Source: Bog-159 sp035541265
GTDB taxonomy: Bacteria > Acidobacteriota > Terriglobia > Bryobacterales > Bryobacteraceae
Assembly (NCBI GenBank): GCA_035541265.1
Contig: DATKNQ010000096.1
Location: forward strand, 1-29,674
Direction of reading: 5' to 3'
DNA: 29,674 nt
The position numbers were made by a program, and so were the translations under genes. The notes beneath the pieces are model-generated. The model was not told where the DNA came from, made no database searches, and was given only the letters and a program-made list of their open reading frames with translations. Below, in pieces: positions 7,329-16,019 of the stretch (position 1 is its first letter; each line of letters opens with the position of its first letter).

Positions 7329-7454
7329 ATGCTCGACTGGTTGCGCGAGATCCTCAACTCGCGTCAGGAAGACGCACCGGCGAGCATCGTCATACCAGAG
7401 CATCGTCATGCCCGCTACCACCTCGCGATCCCGCATGTTAGCCTGACGATGTGA
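7329..7454 (+). CDS. 41-codon ORF coupled to bshA
   Basis: A small ORF (starts MLDWLREILNSRQ, ends HVSLTM) terminates with ATGTGA, so its stop overlaps the GTG start of bshA by four bases (GTGA), a classic coupling arrangement. About three quarters of its codons end in G or C, as in the neighbouring genes. No signal peptide or known domain is seen, and no good Shine-Dalgarno precedes its ATG. It contains a 12-bp direct repeat (7382-7393 and 7398-7409) read in two different frames. It may be a small protein, a translated leader, or chance. Confidence 0.35.
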   Translation: MLDWLREILNSRQEDAPASIVIPEHRHARYHLAIPHVSLTM

Positions 7455-8590
7455 ACGTCGGCATCACCTGTTATCCGACCTACGGCGGCAGCGGCATCGT
7501 CGCCACCGAGCTGGGCCTCGAACTGGCCAACCGCGGCCACGAGGTGCATTTCATCACCTACGCCAACCCCATCCGCCTCGATCCCGGCATCCCACGCATT
7601 CATTACCACGAGGTGGAAGTCTCCACTTACCCGTTGTTTCAATATCCGCCCTACTGCCTGGCCCTGGCCTCCCGCATGTTCGAAGTCGCCGAGTCCTACT
7701 CGCTCGATCTGTTACACGTCCATTACGCCATTCCGCATTCCATCTCCGCCATGCTGGCCAAGGACATGCTCGCGCCCCGGCGCCGCCTGCCCTTCATCAC
7801 CACCCTGCACGGCACCGACATCACGCTGGTGGGCGCCGACCGCTCGTATTTCCCCATCACCAAGTTCTCGATCGAAAAGTCGGACGGCATCACGTCCATC
7901 AGCGACTATCTGCGCACGCGCACAGTCGATGTCTTCGGCGTCCGTAACGAAATCCGCGTCATCAAGAACTTCGTCAATTGCGACGTATACCAGCCGAACC
8001 GGGAGAAGGCGATGGCGAAATGCTACGCTCCTGAAAACGCTAAGCTGCTGCTCCACGTTTCGAATTTCCGCCCAGTCAAGCGCGTGCACGATTGCATCCG
8101 CATCCTGGCCGAAGTGCTGCACAGCACGCCCGCGCATCTGTTGATGGTCGGCGATGGACCCGAGCGCGGCCCGGCCGAGCACCTGGCGCGCGAGCTGGGC
8201 GTGGAGCATCATGTCTCGTTCCTCGGCAAGCAGAACCACGTCGAGCGGATCATTCCGCTGGCGCACGTGCTGCTCATGCCGAGTGAACTCGAGTCTTTTG
8301 GTTTGGCCGCACTCGAAGCCATGGCCTGCGGCGTTCCTCCCGTCGCCACACGCGTCGGCGGCGTCCCCGAGTTGATTACCCACGGTGTGGATGGCTACCT
8401 CGAAGATGCCGGCGATATCCACGCGCAGGCCGCGCGCGTCACGCCGCTGCTCACCGACGACGACCTGCACGAGCAGCTTTCCCACGCCGCGCGCCGCACC
8501 GCCACCGAGCGTTTCTGTACCGATCGCATCATCCCGCTCTACGAGCGCTACTACGAAGAAGTATGCAACCGCGCTACTGCGCATGCCTGA
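7451..8590 (+). CDS. bshA: N-acetyl-alpha-D-glucosaminyl L-malate synthase BshA
   Basis: The 379-residue GT4 glycosyltransferase transfers GlcNAc from UDP-GlcNAc to L-malate, the first step of bacillithiol synthesis, in the cytosol. The N-terminal ITCYPTYGGSGIVATELG with the GGSG loop, HVHYAIPHS, TTLHGTDITLVG and a C-terminal ESFGLAALEAMACGVPPV segment followed by GGVPE are characteristic of BshA. The length is normal for the family. The start is GTG at 7451, since the adjacent ATG is out of frame; there is no strong Shine-Dalgarno, so coupling to the upstream 41-codon ORF may matter. The gene overlaps the cyanophycinase-like gene by 28 bases. bshB and bshC are not in the window. Confidence 0.93.
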   Translation: MNVGITCYPTYGGSGIVATELGLELANRGHEVHFITYANPIRLDPGIPRIHYHEVEVSTYPLFQYPPYCLALASRMFEVAESYSLDLLHVHYAIPHSISAMLAKDMLAPRRRLPFITTLHGTDITLVGADRSYFPITKFSIEKSDGITSISDYLRTRTVDVFGVRNEIRVIKNFVNCDVYQPNREKAMAKCYAPENAKLLLHVSNFRPVKRVHDCIRILAEVLHSTPAHLLMVGDGPERGPAEHLARELGVEHHVSFLGKQNHVERIIPLAHVLLMPSELESFGLAALEAMACGVPPVATRVGGVPELITHGVDGYLEDAGDIHAQAARVTPLLTDDDLHEQLSHAARRTATERFCTDRIIPLYERYYEEVCNRATAHA

Positions 8591-9546
8591 TCGCATTGTT
8601 GGCCGTCGCGGCGCACGCCGAAAACGGCTGGGAATACTCGCGCCTTGCTAATCCGGAAGACGTCGTGACAGTCACCACCGGCGGCACCCTCTTCGCCGGC
8701 GGCGGCACAGATGTCGACGACGCCTTCCGCTGGATGTGCGCCAAGGCCAACGGCGGCGACTTCCTCATCATCCGCGCCAGTGGAACCGCTGCGTACAACA
8801 CCTACGTCAGCGACCTCTGCCCCGCGCTCAACTCCGTCGCCACGCTGATTATCACCAGCCGCAACGGCGCCCAGCAACCCTTCGTCGCCGACACCATCCG
8901 CAAGGCTGAAGCCATCTTCATCGCCGGAGGCGACCAGGCCAATTACATCAACTTCTACGCCGGCACGCCCGTGGCCGACGCCATCAACGAACGCGCCGCG
9001 CGCGGCGTCCCGGTCGGCGGGACCAGCGCCGGCAATGCCGTGCTTGCTCAATTCGGTTACTCTGCGTTGACCGGCTCGGTCACTTCGAAACAAGCTCTCG
9101 CCGACCCGTTCACGCCGCTCATCACCATCTCGAACGGATTTCTGAATCTCTCGCCCCTGCTGCGCGGCTTCTTCACCGACGATCACTTCGCCGCCCGCGA
9201 CCGTATGGGCCGCCTGGTCGCCTTCCTCGCCCGCGTCATTCAGGAGGGATCCGCGCCGTCAGTCTCGGCCATCGCCACCGACGAGCGCACCGCCTATTTG
9301 ATGGAGCCCGATGGATCGGGCCGCGTGGTGGGATCGGGTGCAGCTTACTTCATCCGCACAACGGAGCTCCCCGAAGTCTGTAAGCCGGGCAAGCCGCTCA
9401 CATTTAAGAACCTCTATATCTATCGCGTGCGCGCCGGAGGCACATTCAACATATCGAAGTGGACCGGAACCCCGCGCGCGGCCTATGGCATCTCAGCCAT
9501 CAACGGAGTACTCACGCCGGTCGAAGCCGGCGGCAGTATTTACTAA
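8563..9546 (+). CDS. Secreted cyanophycinase-like S51 peptidase
   Basis: The 327-residue protein has a short signal peptide (CACLIALLAVAAHAE). The S51/cyanophycinase fold is indicated by TGGTLFAGGG, FIAGGDQANYI, the nucleophile motif GGTSAGNAVL (Ser155) and FFTDDHFAARDRMGRL, which matches the conserved cyanophycinase segment after the catalytic site. Cyanophycinases cut beta-Asp-Arg dipeptides from cyanophycin; an exported form would use external polymer or other isoaspartyl peptides. The start lies inside the bshA 3' end and overlaps it by 28 bases, so it is probably co-transcribed and coupled, although no functional link to bacillithiol is known to me. It ends one base from the convergent bcp gene. 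Confidence 0.85.
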   Translation: MQPRYCACLIALLAVAAHAENGWEYSRLANPEDVVTVTTGGTLFAGGGTDVDDAFRWMCAKANGGDFLIIRASGTAAYNTYVSDLCPALNSVATLIITSRNGAQQPFVADTIRKAEAIFIAGGDQANYINFYAGTPVADAINERAARGVPVGGTSAGNAVLAQFGYSALTGSVTSKQALADPFTPLITISNGFLNLSPLLRGFFTDDHFAARDRMGRLVAFLARVIQEGSAPSVSAIATDERTAYLMEPDGSGRVVGSGAAYFIRTTELPEVCKPGKPLTFKNLYIYRVRAGGTFNISKWTGTPRAAYGISAINGVLTPVEAGGSIY

Positions 9547-9547
9547 C

Positions 9548-10000
9548 TTACACCGCCGCCAGTACTTCTTCCGCGTGACCTTCCGGCTTCACCTTCCGGA
9601 AGATCTTAGCGATCTTACCCTGCTCATCGATCACGAAGGTGGTGCGTTCAATCCCCATCACCTTCTTGCCGTACATATTCTTCTCTTTCCATACGCCGTA
9701 ATCTTGCACGGCTTTGTGATCGACATCGCACAACAGAGTAAATGGCAGCCGCTGCTTCTCTTTGAAGTTAGTCTGCGCCTTCGGTGTATCTCTTGAGATA
9801 CCCAACACCACGACGCCCTTCTTCTCGAATTTCTTGTAAGTATCGCGAAATTCGCAAGCTTCCACCGTGCAGCCCGGTGTGCTGGCCTTGGGATAGAAGA
9901 ACAGCACGACCTTCTTCCCGCGCATGGCCTTCAAATCGAACGACTCGCCGGTATCTGTCTCCAGCTTGATGTTAGGAGCTGCGTCGCCTTCCTGAATCAT
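9548..10000 (-). CDS. bcp: Peroxiredoxin of the Bcp/PrxQ family
   Basis: The 150-residue protein is of typical length. It has the motif TPGCTVEACEFRD with peroxidatic Cys44 and resolving Cys49 five residues later, the atypical two-cysteine PrxQ arrangement. It reduces hydroperoxides in the cytosol using thioredoxin or a similar reductant. Downstream GISRDTPKAQ and ERTTFVIDEQGKI are standard. Its ATG overlaps the gatB stop by four bases (ATGA), so it is translated with gatB. Bacillithiol made with the nearby bshA could be an alternative reductant system, which is inference only. Confidence 0.95.
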   Translation of the reverse strand: MIQEGDAAPNIKLETDTGESFDLKAMRGKKVVLFFYPKASTPGCTVEACEFRDTYKKFEKKGVVVLGISRDTPKAQTNFKEKQRLPFTLLCDVDHKAVQDYGVWKEKNMYGKKVMGIERTTFVIDEQGKIAKIFRKVKPEGHAEEVLAAV

Positions 10001-11472
10001 AATTTCCGCCTCAGCATTTCATTCACCGCGCCGGGATTGGCCTGCCCGCGCGACGCTTTCATGACCTGCCCGACCAAAAACCCGAGCACCGTGGCCTTTC
10101 CGGCGCGAAACTGTTCCACCTGCTTTGGATTCTGCGTCAGCACGTCATCGATTATTTTCTCGAGCGCCCCCGCATCGCTGATCTGCCGCAATCCCTCGCG
10201 CTCGATAATCGCCGCCGCCGCCTCGCCCGTGGCGAACATTTTCGCGAAAACTTCCTTGGCGATCTTGCCCGAAATCTCGCCCTTGCGGATCAGCGCCACC
10301 AGTTCGCCCAGCCGCTCCGCCGCCACCGGTGAATCCGCGATCTCGCGTCCCGCGGCATTCAGCGCGCCCATTAGATCGCCCATCACCCAATTCGCCGCCG
10401 CCTTGGGATCGCCCGCCGCCTCCGCCACGCGCTCGTAATACTCCGCGATCGCGCGGCTCGCCGTCAGCACGCCCGCGTCATACGCGCTCAGCCCGTAGCT
10501 CTCCAGAAACCGCGCCCGCTTGCGCGCCGGCAGTTCCGGCATCGCCGCCCGGATCTCCGCCAGGCACGCCTCCGATACGCGCAGCGGCGCCAGGTCCGGC
10601 TCCGGAAAATAGCGGTAATCGTGCGCGTGCTCCTTGCTGCGCATGCCCGCGGTCTCGCCCGTGTCCGGATTGTAGAGCCGCGTCTCCTGCGCGATGGTGC
10701 CGCCGCTCTCCAGAATCCCCACCTGCCGCGCGATTTCGTAATCGAGCGCCATCTTCAAAAACCGGAACGAGTTCAGATTCTTCACCTCGGCCTTGGTGCC
10801 GAACTGTTCCGCGCCGCGCCGCCGCACCGAAACGTTCGCGTCGCAGCGCAGGTGACCCTTCTCCATATCGCACGTCGAGACGTTCAGAAATTCCATGGTC
10901 TGCTTCAGCTCGGTGAGAAAATCGTAAGCCTCCTCGGAGCCCCGCATATCCGGCTCGGTCACGATCTCGATCAGCGGCGTCCCGGACCGGTTCAGATCCA
11001 CATACGTATACCGGTCCGAATCCCGGAACCCGTCGTGGATGCTCTTCCCGGCGTCGTCCTCCATGTGCACGCGCGTGATGCCGATGCGCTTCGCGGCGCC
11101 GTCCACCGCGATGTCCACCCAGCCGTGCTCCGCCAGCGGCTCATCGTACTGCGAGATTTGATACCCCTTCGGCAGGTCCGGATAGAAGTAGTTCTTGCGC
11201 GCGAAGCGCGACAGCGGCCGCACCGTGCAATTCAGCGCCAGCGCCGCCTTGATCGCCAGTTCCACCGCCACACGATTCAGCACCGGAAGCGCGCCCGGCA
11301 GCCCCAGGCACACCGGACACACGTTACTGTTCGGCTGCGCGCCAAACCCTGTGGCACAACCGCAAAAAATCTTGGTCGCCGTGGCCAGTTGGACGTGCAC
11401 CTCCAGCCCGATCACCGCCTCATACTTGGCGATCAACTCCGGCCCGGCCAGATCGACGGACACCGATGACAT
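9997..11472 (-). CDS. gatB: Asp/Glu-tRNA(Asn/Gln) amidotransferase subunit B
   Basis: The 491-residue GatB has the conserved KYEAVIGLEVHVQL start, CPVCLGLPGALPVLN, KNYFYPDLPKGYQISQY, HMEDDAGKS, the DLNRSGTPLIEIVTEPD segment, and the GatB/YqeY domain ending with VGQVMKASRGQANP. It activates mischarged Glu-tRNA(Gln) or Asp-tRNA(Asn) for transamidation in the GatCAB complex. GAGG lies just before the ATG at 11472. gatA and gatC are not adjacent. TATAAT at 11486-11481 might be a -10 element, but no matching -35 is seen. It forms an operon with bcp. Confidence 0.97.
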   Translation of the reverse strand: MSSVSVDLAGPELIAKYEAVIGLEVHVQLATATKIFCGCATGFGAQPNSNVCPVCLGLPGALPVLNRVAVELAIKAALALNCTVRPLSRFARKNYFYPDLPKGYQISQYDEPLAEHGWVDIAVDGAAKRIGITRVHMEDDAGKSIHDGFRDSDRYTYVDLNRSGTPLIEIVTEPDMRGSEEAYDFLTELKQTMEFLNVSTCDMEKGHLRCDANVSVRRRGAEQFGTKAEVKNLNSFRFLKMALDYEIARQVGILESGGTIAQETRLYNPDTGETAGMRSKEHAHDYRYFPEPDLAPLRVSEACLAEIRAAMPELPARKRARFLESYGLSAYDAGVLTASRAIAEYYERVAEAAGDPKAAANWVMGDLMGALNAAGREIADSPVAAERLGELVALIRKGEISGKIAKEVFAKMFATGEAAAAIIEREGLRQISDAGALEKIIDDVLTQNPKQVEQFRAGKATVLGFLVGQVMKASRGQANPGAVNEMLRRKL

Positions 11473-11684
11473 GATCCTCTATTATAGGTGCCTGCGGGGC
11501 TGATCAGTCGTCCGGGAAATGTAGCCCAGTTGGCGCACCGCTCAATACTCACAGGAAGGAACGACACGAGTGAGGTGTCGGGACAAAACCCAATCCTGAG
11601 AACGACCGATAAGCGTATGAAGGTGATCGTGGTCGTTGAAGCGGCCCTGAGTCCGCCGGATTGAGTGCAGCGACAGTTTGCCGC
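11473..11684. other. Intergenic spacer with several inverted repeats
   Basis: This gap lies upstream of gatB and downstream of the DUF2950 gene. It holds an outer pair CAGGA (11552-11556)/TCCTG (11594-11598) enclosing CGACAC (11562-11567)/GTGTCG (11575-11580), then AACGACC (11601-11607)/GGTCGTT (11631-11637). No ORF of note lies here. It may be a structured RNA, a remnant of a mobile intron, or an untranslated leader; I cannot assign it. Confidence 0.35.
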
Positions 11685-12665
11685 TTAGTTGGCTTTCTGC
11701 TCGACAGCAGCCTGCTCCTGCTGCTCTTCAGCCTTTTTCCAACTGCGATTCGGGTCGTATTCCTTCATAGCTTTGGCGAGAACCCCGGTCTTCCTGCCGA
11801 GATCCTTCTGATACACCACGCCATCCTCGGTGACAATGAATGTCATCACGCCGGACGACCTGTATTCCGCCGGATAGGCCACGAAAGCGAAGCCCTCTGT
11901 CATTTTGCCATTTACGATGTAATTCTTCGCGCCGCCTGGAGCATTCTTCCCCTGACGCGTTAAGATGTGGAAATAGTAACCGCGGTAAGGGGTCGGAGCA
12001 CCTTGTTGGTTTTTGGCATAGCCCTGAGCAACGGCCGATGCCACAAGCGGGCCGATGGGACTCTGCGGCTCGCCGTCGGCAGCTTTCCAGTAAAGGCCAT
12101 TGTGCTGCCCTTCATCACTGAAGATTTCCCGGGCGTACTCCTTGTGCTCCGCCGAGTATTCCTTTTGCGCCGCCACGAGTTCCTGGCAAACGCGGATGGC
12201 CGACAGTTCATTGCGGCCAATGCGCCTGTATAGAATTTCTCTCTTGCCCGCTTCGGTGTCGAAATACCACGAATTGCCCTTGTGCACGAGCGGTATGGGT
12301 GCGGGCCAATTATGCGCGCCGATATACAAGACAGTGGTTCCATCCGGTTCCTTCACCAGACGGTGCATTTCCTGATATCTCTTTACGAAGTTAGCGCGGC
12401 TATTGGCGTCCTCGGTTTCGTCTCCCGACGAGACGATTTGCTTTCCGTCTGGTCCGAGGATATCGAGCATCATTTTTTCGTCGTTAGCCTGCGCTGCCGT
12501 AACCAGTGCGTTGGTCGCTTTTTCCGCCGATGAAAACATTTTCTGGCCCGGTTGCTGCGCCATGGAACGGGTGGGAACGCACACCGTCAAAAGCATAGCG
12601 ACCAGGGCTAGTTTATTAAGGCTAGCCCAATGAAACTTGGCGGAATTCAACTTCGTTCGTCGCAT
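11685..12665 (-). CDS. Exported DUF2950 family protein
   Basis: The 326-residue protein has a basic N-terminus and a signal peptide ending near SMAQQ. The rest matches the DUF2950 pattern as I know it: FSSAEKATNALVTAAQANDEKM, a LLDILGPDGKQIVSSGDE-type segment, WYFDTEAGKREILYRRIGRNE, AQKEYS, GYYFHILTRQGKNAPGG and AYPAEYRSSGVMTF. Function is unknown; the protein should be periplasmic. The frame is open to an ATG at 12680, but GGAGA lies at a good distance before the ATG at 12665, so that start is chosen. It follows the DUF3300 gene by 57 bp on the same strand, a pairing seen in other bacteria. Confidence 0.85.
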   Translation of the reverse strand: MRRTKLNSAKFHWASLNKLALVAMLLTVCVPTRSMAQQPGQKMFSSAEKATNALVTAAQANDEKMMLDILGPDGKQIVSSGDETEDANSRANFVKRYQEMHRLVKEPDGTTVLYIGAHNWPAPIPLVHKGNSWYFDTEAGKREILYRRIGRNELSAIRVCQELVAAQKEYSAEHKEYAREIFSDEGQHNGLYWKAADGEPQSPIGPLVASAVAQGYAKNQQGAPTPYRGYYFHILTRQGKNAPGGAKNYIVNGKMTEGFAFVAYPAEYRSSGVMTFIVTEDGVVYQKDLGRKTGVLAKAMKEYDPNRSWKKAEEQQEQAAVEQKAN

Positions 12666-12722
12666 ATGACTTATCTCCATCTTTAGATTTCACGCTCTAC
12701 AGGGAACATAACGAACCCATGA

Positions 12723-13859
12723 TTATCGCCGCCTACCGCCGCCGCCGCCGTGAAAGCCTCCGCCGCCCATGCTGGCGCTTCCGCGGGAGGAATAGCTCCT
12801 GGTCTCTCCGCCGTGGTCGTAGCCGCTGAAGGCGCCCGAGTGAACGCCGTTCTGACCGCGAGGCTGAGCGTATCCTCGAGCCGCATTCCGGTCCCCCTCG
12901 AAAGGCCTGGCGGCTTCGCCAGCACGATTGCCGCTGACTCCGCGCTGCACATTCCTTTCTACGCCGCGCTCGCCTCCTCCTCGGTAGTAACTGCCTCGGT
13001 TATAAAAAGTTCTGCTGCGAGAGTAGTACCTGCCGTGGTTGTAGGTTGCGTAGTGGTTATGCCAATCGAATCCCCAATGACCCCATCCCCATCCAAAACC
13101 GCCGAACCAACCGATGCCAAAACCGATTCCGAACGAGAGGTACGGACCGTCAAACCAAATTCCAGGATACGGATACCATCCGGGCCACGCCACGATGGGA
13201 TATCCGTAAACCAGCCACGGATCATACGCCGGGACGTAAACTACATCAGGGGCAGCGGGCTCGATATCAATATCCGGGCCTTCCTCACTTACGACCTCCT
13301 GCGGCGTGGTCTTAAGAGCGCCGGCCGCTTCCGCTTTGTGGCGCATCAACTGCACCGCATCCATGACATCCTGCTGCTGGTTGTAGTAGGCATCGCCGAG
13401 AGATGACGTCCAGGAGAGGTTCTTGTCCATATTTCCCAGGACGGACGGAAATGCAGCGAGCGCCTTGACGCTCGGATCCCAGGGTTGCTGATCCACTGCC
13501 TGGCCCAAAGCCTCGCCCTTCAAATGAGGATGCGCCTGCACCCATCTGTCGGCTTCGACGACTTCCTCGGGAAATGTGGACGCCGCCAGGATCTGTGCCA
13601 CCAGCGAATCCGGATACAGCGCAATCGGTGCTACTAGCCGCTGCAACTGCTCGGGAGTCTGCTGTGCATAGGGTTCCGCCTGCCCGCCCTGTGGCGTGGC
13701 TTGGGGGCCCTGAGCTTGAGGGTCCTGGTCTGGTGGGTCTTGAGCCGACAGGCTCAGCGGCCAGGTTGCGAACAACTGAGCCAATGACAAGAGACAAACC
13801 AAACCCTGCTTGCCCAATCCATGCCTTGAGAACCCCGCGGCACGCCCGAATATGTTCAT
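12723..13859 (-). CDS. Exported DUF3300 family protein with Gly/Tyr-rich C-terminal half
   Basis: The 378-residue protein has a signal peptide ending near LSLSAQ, then a Gln/Pro-rich linker and the DUF3300 domain at about residues 65-235. That domain is marked by LVAPIALYPDSLVAQILAAS, FPEEVVEADRWVQ and a PDVVYVPAYDPWLVYGYP segment. The last third is low-complexity: glycine and tryptophan repeats (GFGWGWGHWGFDW), then arginine, tyrosine and glycine, ending in GGGGGRRR. Function is unknown; a cell-envelope or surface location is likely. AGGAGG nine bases before the ATG is a strong ribosome binding site. It is the first gene of a DUF3300-DUF2950 pair. Confidence 0.87.
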   Translation of the reverse strand: MNIFGRAAGFSRHGLGKQGLVCLLSLAQLFATWPLSLSAQDPPDQDPQAQGPQATPQGGQAEPYAQQTPEQLQRLVAPIALYPDSLVAQILAASTFPEEVVEADRWVQAHPHLKGEALGQAVDQQPWDPSVKALAAFPSVLGNMDKNLSWTSSLGDAYYNQQQDVMDAVQLMRHKAEAAGALKTTPQEVVSEEGPDIDIEPAAPDVVYVPAYDPWLVYGYPIVAWPGWYPYPGIWFDGPYLSFGIGFGIGWFGGFGWGWGHWGFDWHNHYATYNHGRYYSRSRTFYNRGSYYRGGGERGVERNVQRGVSGNRAGEAARPFEGDRNAARGYAQPRGQNGVHSGAFSGYDHGGETRSYSSRGSASMGGGGFHGGGGGRRR

Positions 13860-14286
13860 GTACTTGAACCTCCTCTACACCTTCACCATCCGATCTCTTT
13901 ATTTCATTATGCCGTAATATCCGGGATGGATGGGGCGGCGGAGATCGTCAGCTTTGTGGAACTGCCCCGAGCACAGGGCTCAGGGAGGCGGCGGATCGAG
14001 TTCCGAATCGGGCACTCGGAAGGCCAACGGCGATCTGGGGCGTTCTTGGCATGGACCGCTGGCAACCATGGCCTCATATATTGTTGGGAGTTCCATTGCA
14101 CCCCCATATTTCCATTGCACCCTGTCGCCATCAACGTTTGCCGCGAACGGCGCGCAATAGCGGAAATCGGCGCCTCGGCACCCGTGCCGCACCCGCCCAC
14201 TGTGACGGAACCGCCCAACTTGACGGGTGCTAAAATGAAGCCGTACACTAATTCAACAGTAAAGCCTGTCTCAGGAAGCGGTGCGT
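13860..14286. other. Divergent intergenic region
   Basis: About 430 bp separate the divergent DUF3300 and GWxTD genes. I find no convincing gene in it. It contains a 13-bp direct repeat (14091-14103 and 14110-14122) and should hold the promoters of both genes, though no clear -35/-10 pair stands out. AGGAAG at 14273-14278 is the ribosome binding site of the GWxTD gene. Confidence 0.6.
14091..14122. repeat. Tandem direct repeat TTCCATTGCACCC, period 19
   Basis: Two identical 13-base copies are separated by six bases. A period of 19 is close to two helical turns, as expected for tandem binding sites. They lie 165-195 bp upstream of the GWxTD gene. Confidence 0.5.
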
Positions 14287-15981
14287 ATGGTCTCCAAATT
14301 TACTTGGTTTTCCGGCATCTCCCTCGGGGTGGTTCTGGCCGGGTATGCGGTTTGCCAGGACCAATCCAGTTCTCAAAACTCTTCAAAAACTAAGGACGCG
14401 GCTCCCGCGCGTGAAACCATCGCCAAGCCGCTTACCGAAAAACAGAAAAAGAAGCAGGCCGAAAAGCTCCGCAAGGAACTCGAAACCCCTTACAAAAAGT
14501 GGCTGAACGAGGACGTGGTCTACATCATCACTGACGAGGAGAAGGCCGCCTTCAAGCGCCTCGCGACCGACGAAGAACGCGAGCAGTTCATCGAGCAGTT
14601 CTGGCTCCGGCGCGATCCCACCCCCGACACCGAGGAGAACGAGTTCAAAGAGGAGCACTACCGCCGCATCGCCTACGCCAACGACCATTACGCTTCCGGT
14701 ATCCCCGGCTGGAAGACCGATCGCGGCCGCATCTATATCATGTACGGCCCGCCGGATGAAATCGAATCGCACCCCTCCGGCGGCACCTACGAGCGGCCCA
14801 TGGAAGAAGGCGGCGGCGAGACCTCTACGTATCCTTTCGAACAGTGGCGCTACCGCTACCTGGAAGGCATCGGCACCAACATCATCATCGAGTTCGTCGA
14901 CCCCACCATGTCCGGCGAATATCACATGACCATGGACCCGTCCGAAAAGGACGCTCTGTTATATGTGCCCGGCGCCGGCCTCACCTTGATGGAGCAGATG
15001 GGCCTCTCCACCAAGACTCAGCGCTTCCAGAATACCGACGGCACGCACCTCGGCCAGTCCTTCGGCGGCACACCGGAAAGCATGATGGAGTTCAACCGCC
15101 TCGAGCAGTTCGCCAAATTGCAGAAGCCGCCGGCCGTCAAGTTCAAGGACCTGGAAGAAGCCGTCACCAGCAAGATCACATTCAACGTGCTGCCCATGAA
15201 GGTTCTCGCCGATTTCTTCCCGCTCACCGAAGCATCGGTCCTGACCTACGTGACCCTCCAGTTCGACAACAAAGATCTGCAGTTCCAATCCAAGGATGGC
15301 GTCGAAAAGGCGGCCGTCAACATCTTTGGGCGCGTCACCACCATGACCCGCCGCATCGTGCAGACCTTTGAGGACACCGTCACCGTCGATTGCGCCAACG
15401 AGATGCTGCAGGCCTACGCGCAGCGATCTTCGATTTATCAGAAGTCCCTCCCGCTGGCCCCCGGTACCTACCGCCTGAATGTCGTGGTGAAGGACACCAT
15501 CGGTGGCAACATGAATAACTATGAGATGGCACTCAACGTGCCGCATGTCGACAGCGAGAAACTGATGTCCAGCAGCATCGTCCTGGCCGACCTGATCGAA
15601 AAAGTGCCCACCCGCAGCATCGGCACGGGCCAGTTCGTGATCGGCACCACCAAAGTCCGGCCGCGCGTCAGCGAGAGTTTCAAGCGCAACGAGAAGATGG
15701 GGATCTATTTCAAGGTCTACAATTTCGGCCCCGATGAGAAGACCAACAAGCCCAACGGCCAGGTGGAGTATGAGGTCGTCAAGAACGGTAGCAACGAGAA
15801 GATCTTCGATTTCACCGAAGACATCGCCAGCCTGCCGGGCGCCTCGGCCTCGCAGGTCACCATCGAGAAACTGCTCCCCCTGCAGAGCCTGCAGCCGGGC
15901 CAATATACGCTGAAGCTAAAGGTCACCGACCGAAACCGGAATCAGACCTTAACCCCCAGCGCCGTGTTTACGGTAACATAA
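14287..15981 (+). CDS. GWxTD domain-containing exported protein
   Basis: The 564-residue protein has an N-terminal hydrophobic export signal (SGISLGVVLAGYAVC), a lysine/glutamate-rich helix at about residues 50-70, and a GWxTD domain at about 73-165 centred on GIPGWKTDRGRIYIMYGPPDEIE (Trp142, Thr144, Asp145). C-terminal beta-sandwich regions follow, with PGTYRLNVVVKD and PGQYTLKLKVTDRNRN. The family is widespread in Acidobacteria; its function is unknown to me. GTG at 14281 also opens the frame, but AGGAAG is eight bases before the ATG at 14287, which is chosen. The gene is followed after 38 bp by the barrel protein and may be co-transcribed with it. Confidence 0.88.
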   Translation: MVSKFTWFSGISLGVVLAGYAVCQDQSSSQNSSKTKDAAPARETIAKPLTEKQKKKQAEKLRKELETPYKKWLNEDVVYIITDEEKAAFKRLATDEEREQFIEQFWLRRDPTPDTEENEFKEEHYRRIAYANDHYASGIPGWKTDRGRIYIMYGPPDEIESHPSGGTYERPMEEGGGETSTYPFEQWRYRYLEGIGTNIIIEFVDPTMSGEYHMTMDPSEKDALLYVPGAGLTLMEQMGLSTKTQRFQNTDGTHLGQSFGGTPESMMEFNRLEQFAKLQKPPAVKFKDLEEAVTSKITFNVLPMKVLADFFPLTEASVLTYVTLQFDNKDLQFQSKDGVEKAAVNIFGRVTTMTRRIVQTFEDTVTVDCANEMLQAYAQRSSIYQKSLPLAPGTYRLNVVVKDTIGGNMNNYEMALNVPHVDSEKLMSSSIVLADLIEKVPTRSIGTGQFVIGTTKVRPRVSESFKRNEKMGIYFKVYNFGPDEKTNKPNGQVEYEVVKNGSNEKIFDFTEDIASLPGASASQVTIEKLLPLQSLQPGQYTLKLKVTDRNRNQTLTPSAVFTVT

Positions 15982-16019
15982 CCGACGGGTACGTCCCGTG
16001 ATATCCTAGTTGTCACCGG

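Noticed and set aside
7382..7409. 12-bp direct repeat as a CRISPR or iteron array
   Set aside because: There are only two copies with a four-base gap, so it is neither a CRISPR nor an origin-type array.
11481..11486. TATAAT before gatB as a promoter
   Set aside because: No acceptable -35 element lies 16-18 bp upstream, and initiation there would leave almost no leader despite a GAGG site.
13926..14393. 155-codon plus-strand frame between the DUF3300 and GWxTD genes
   Set aside because: It has no domain or coding character and runs into the GWxTD gene in another frame; treated as non-coding.
14959..15903. 314-codon minus-strand frame
   Set aside because: It is a shadow of the GWxTD protein, whose domain signature is clear on the plus strand.
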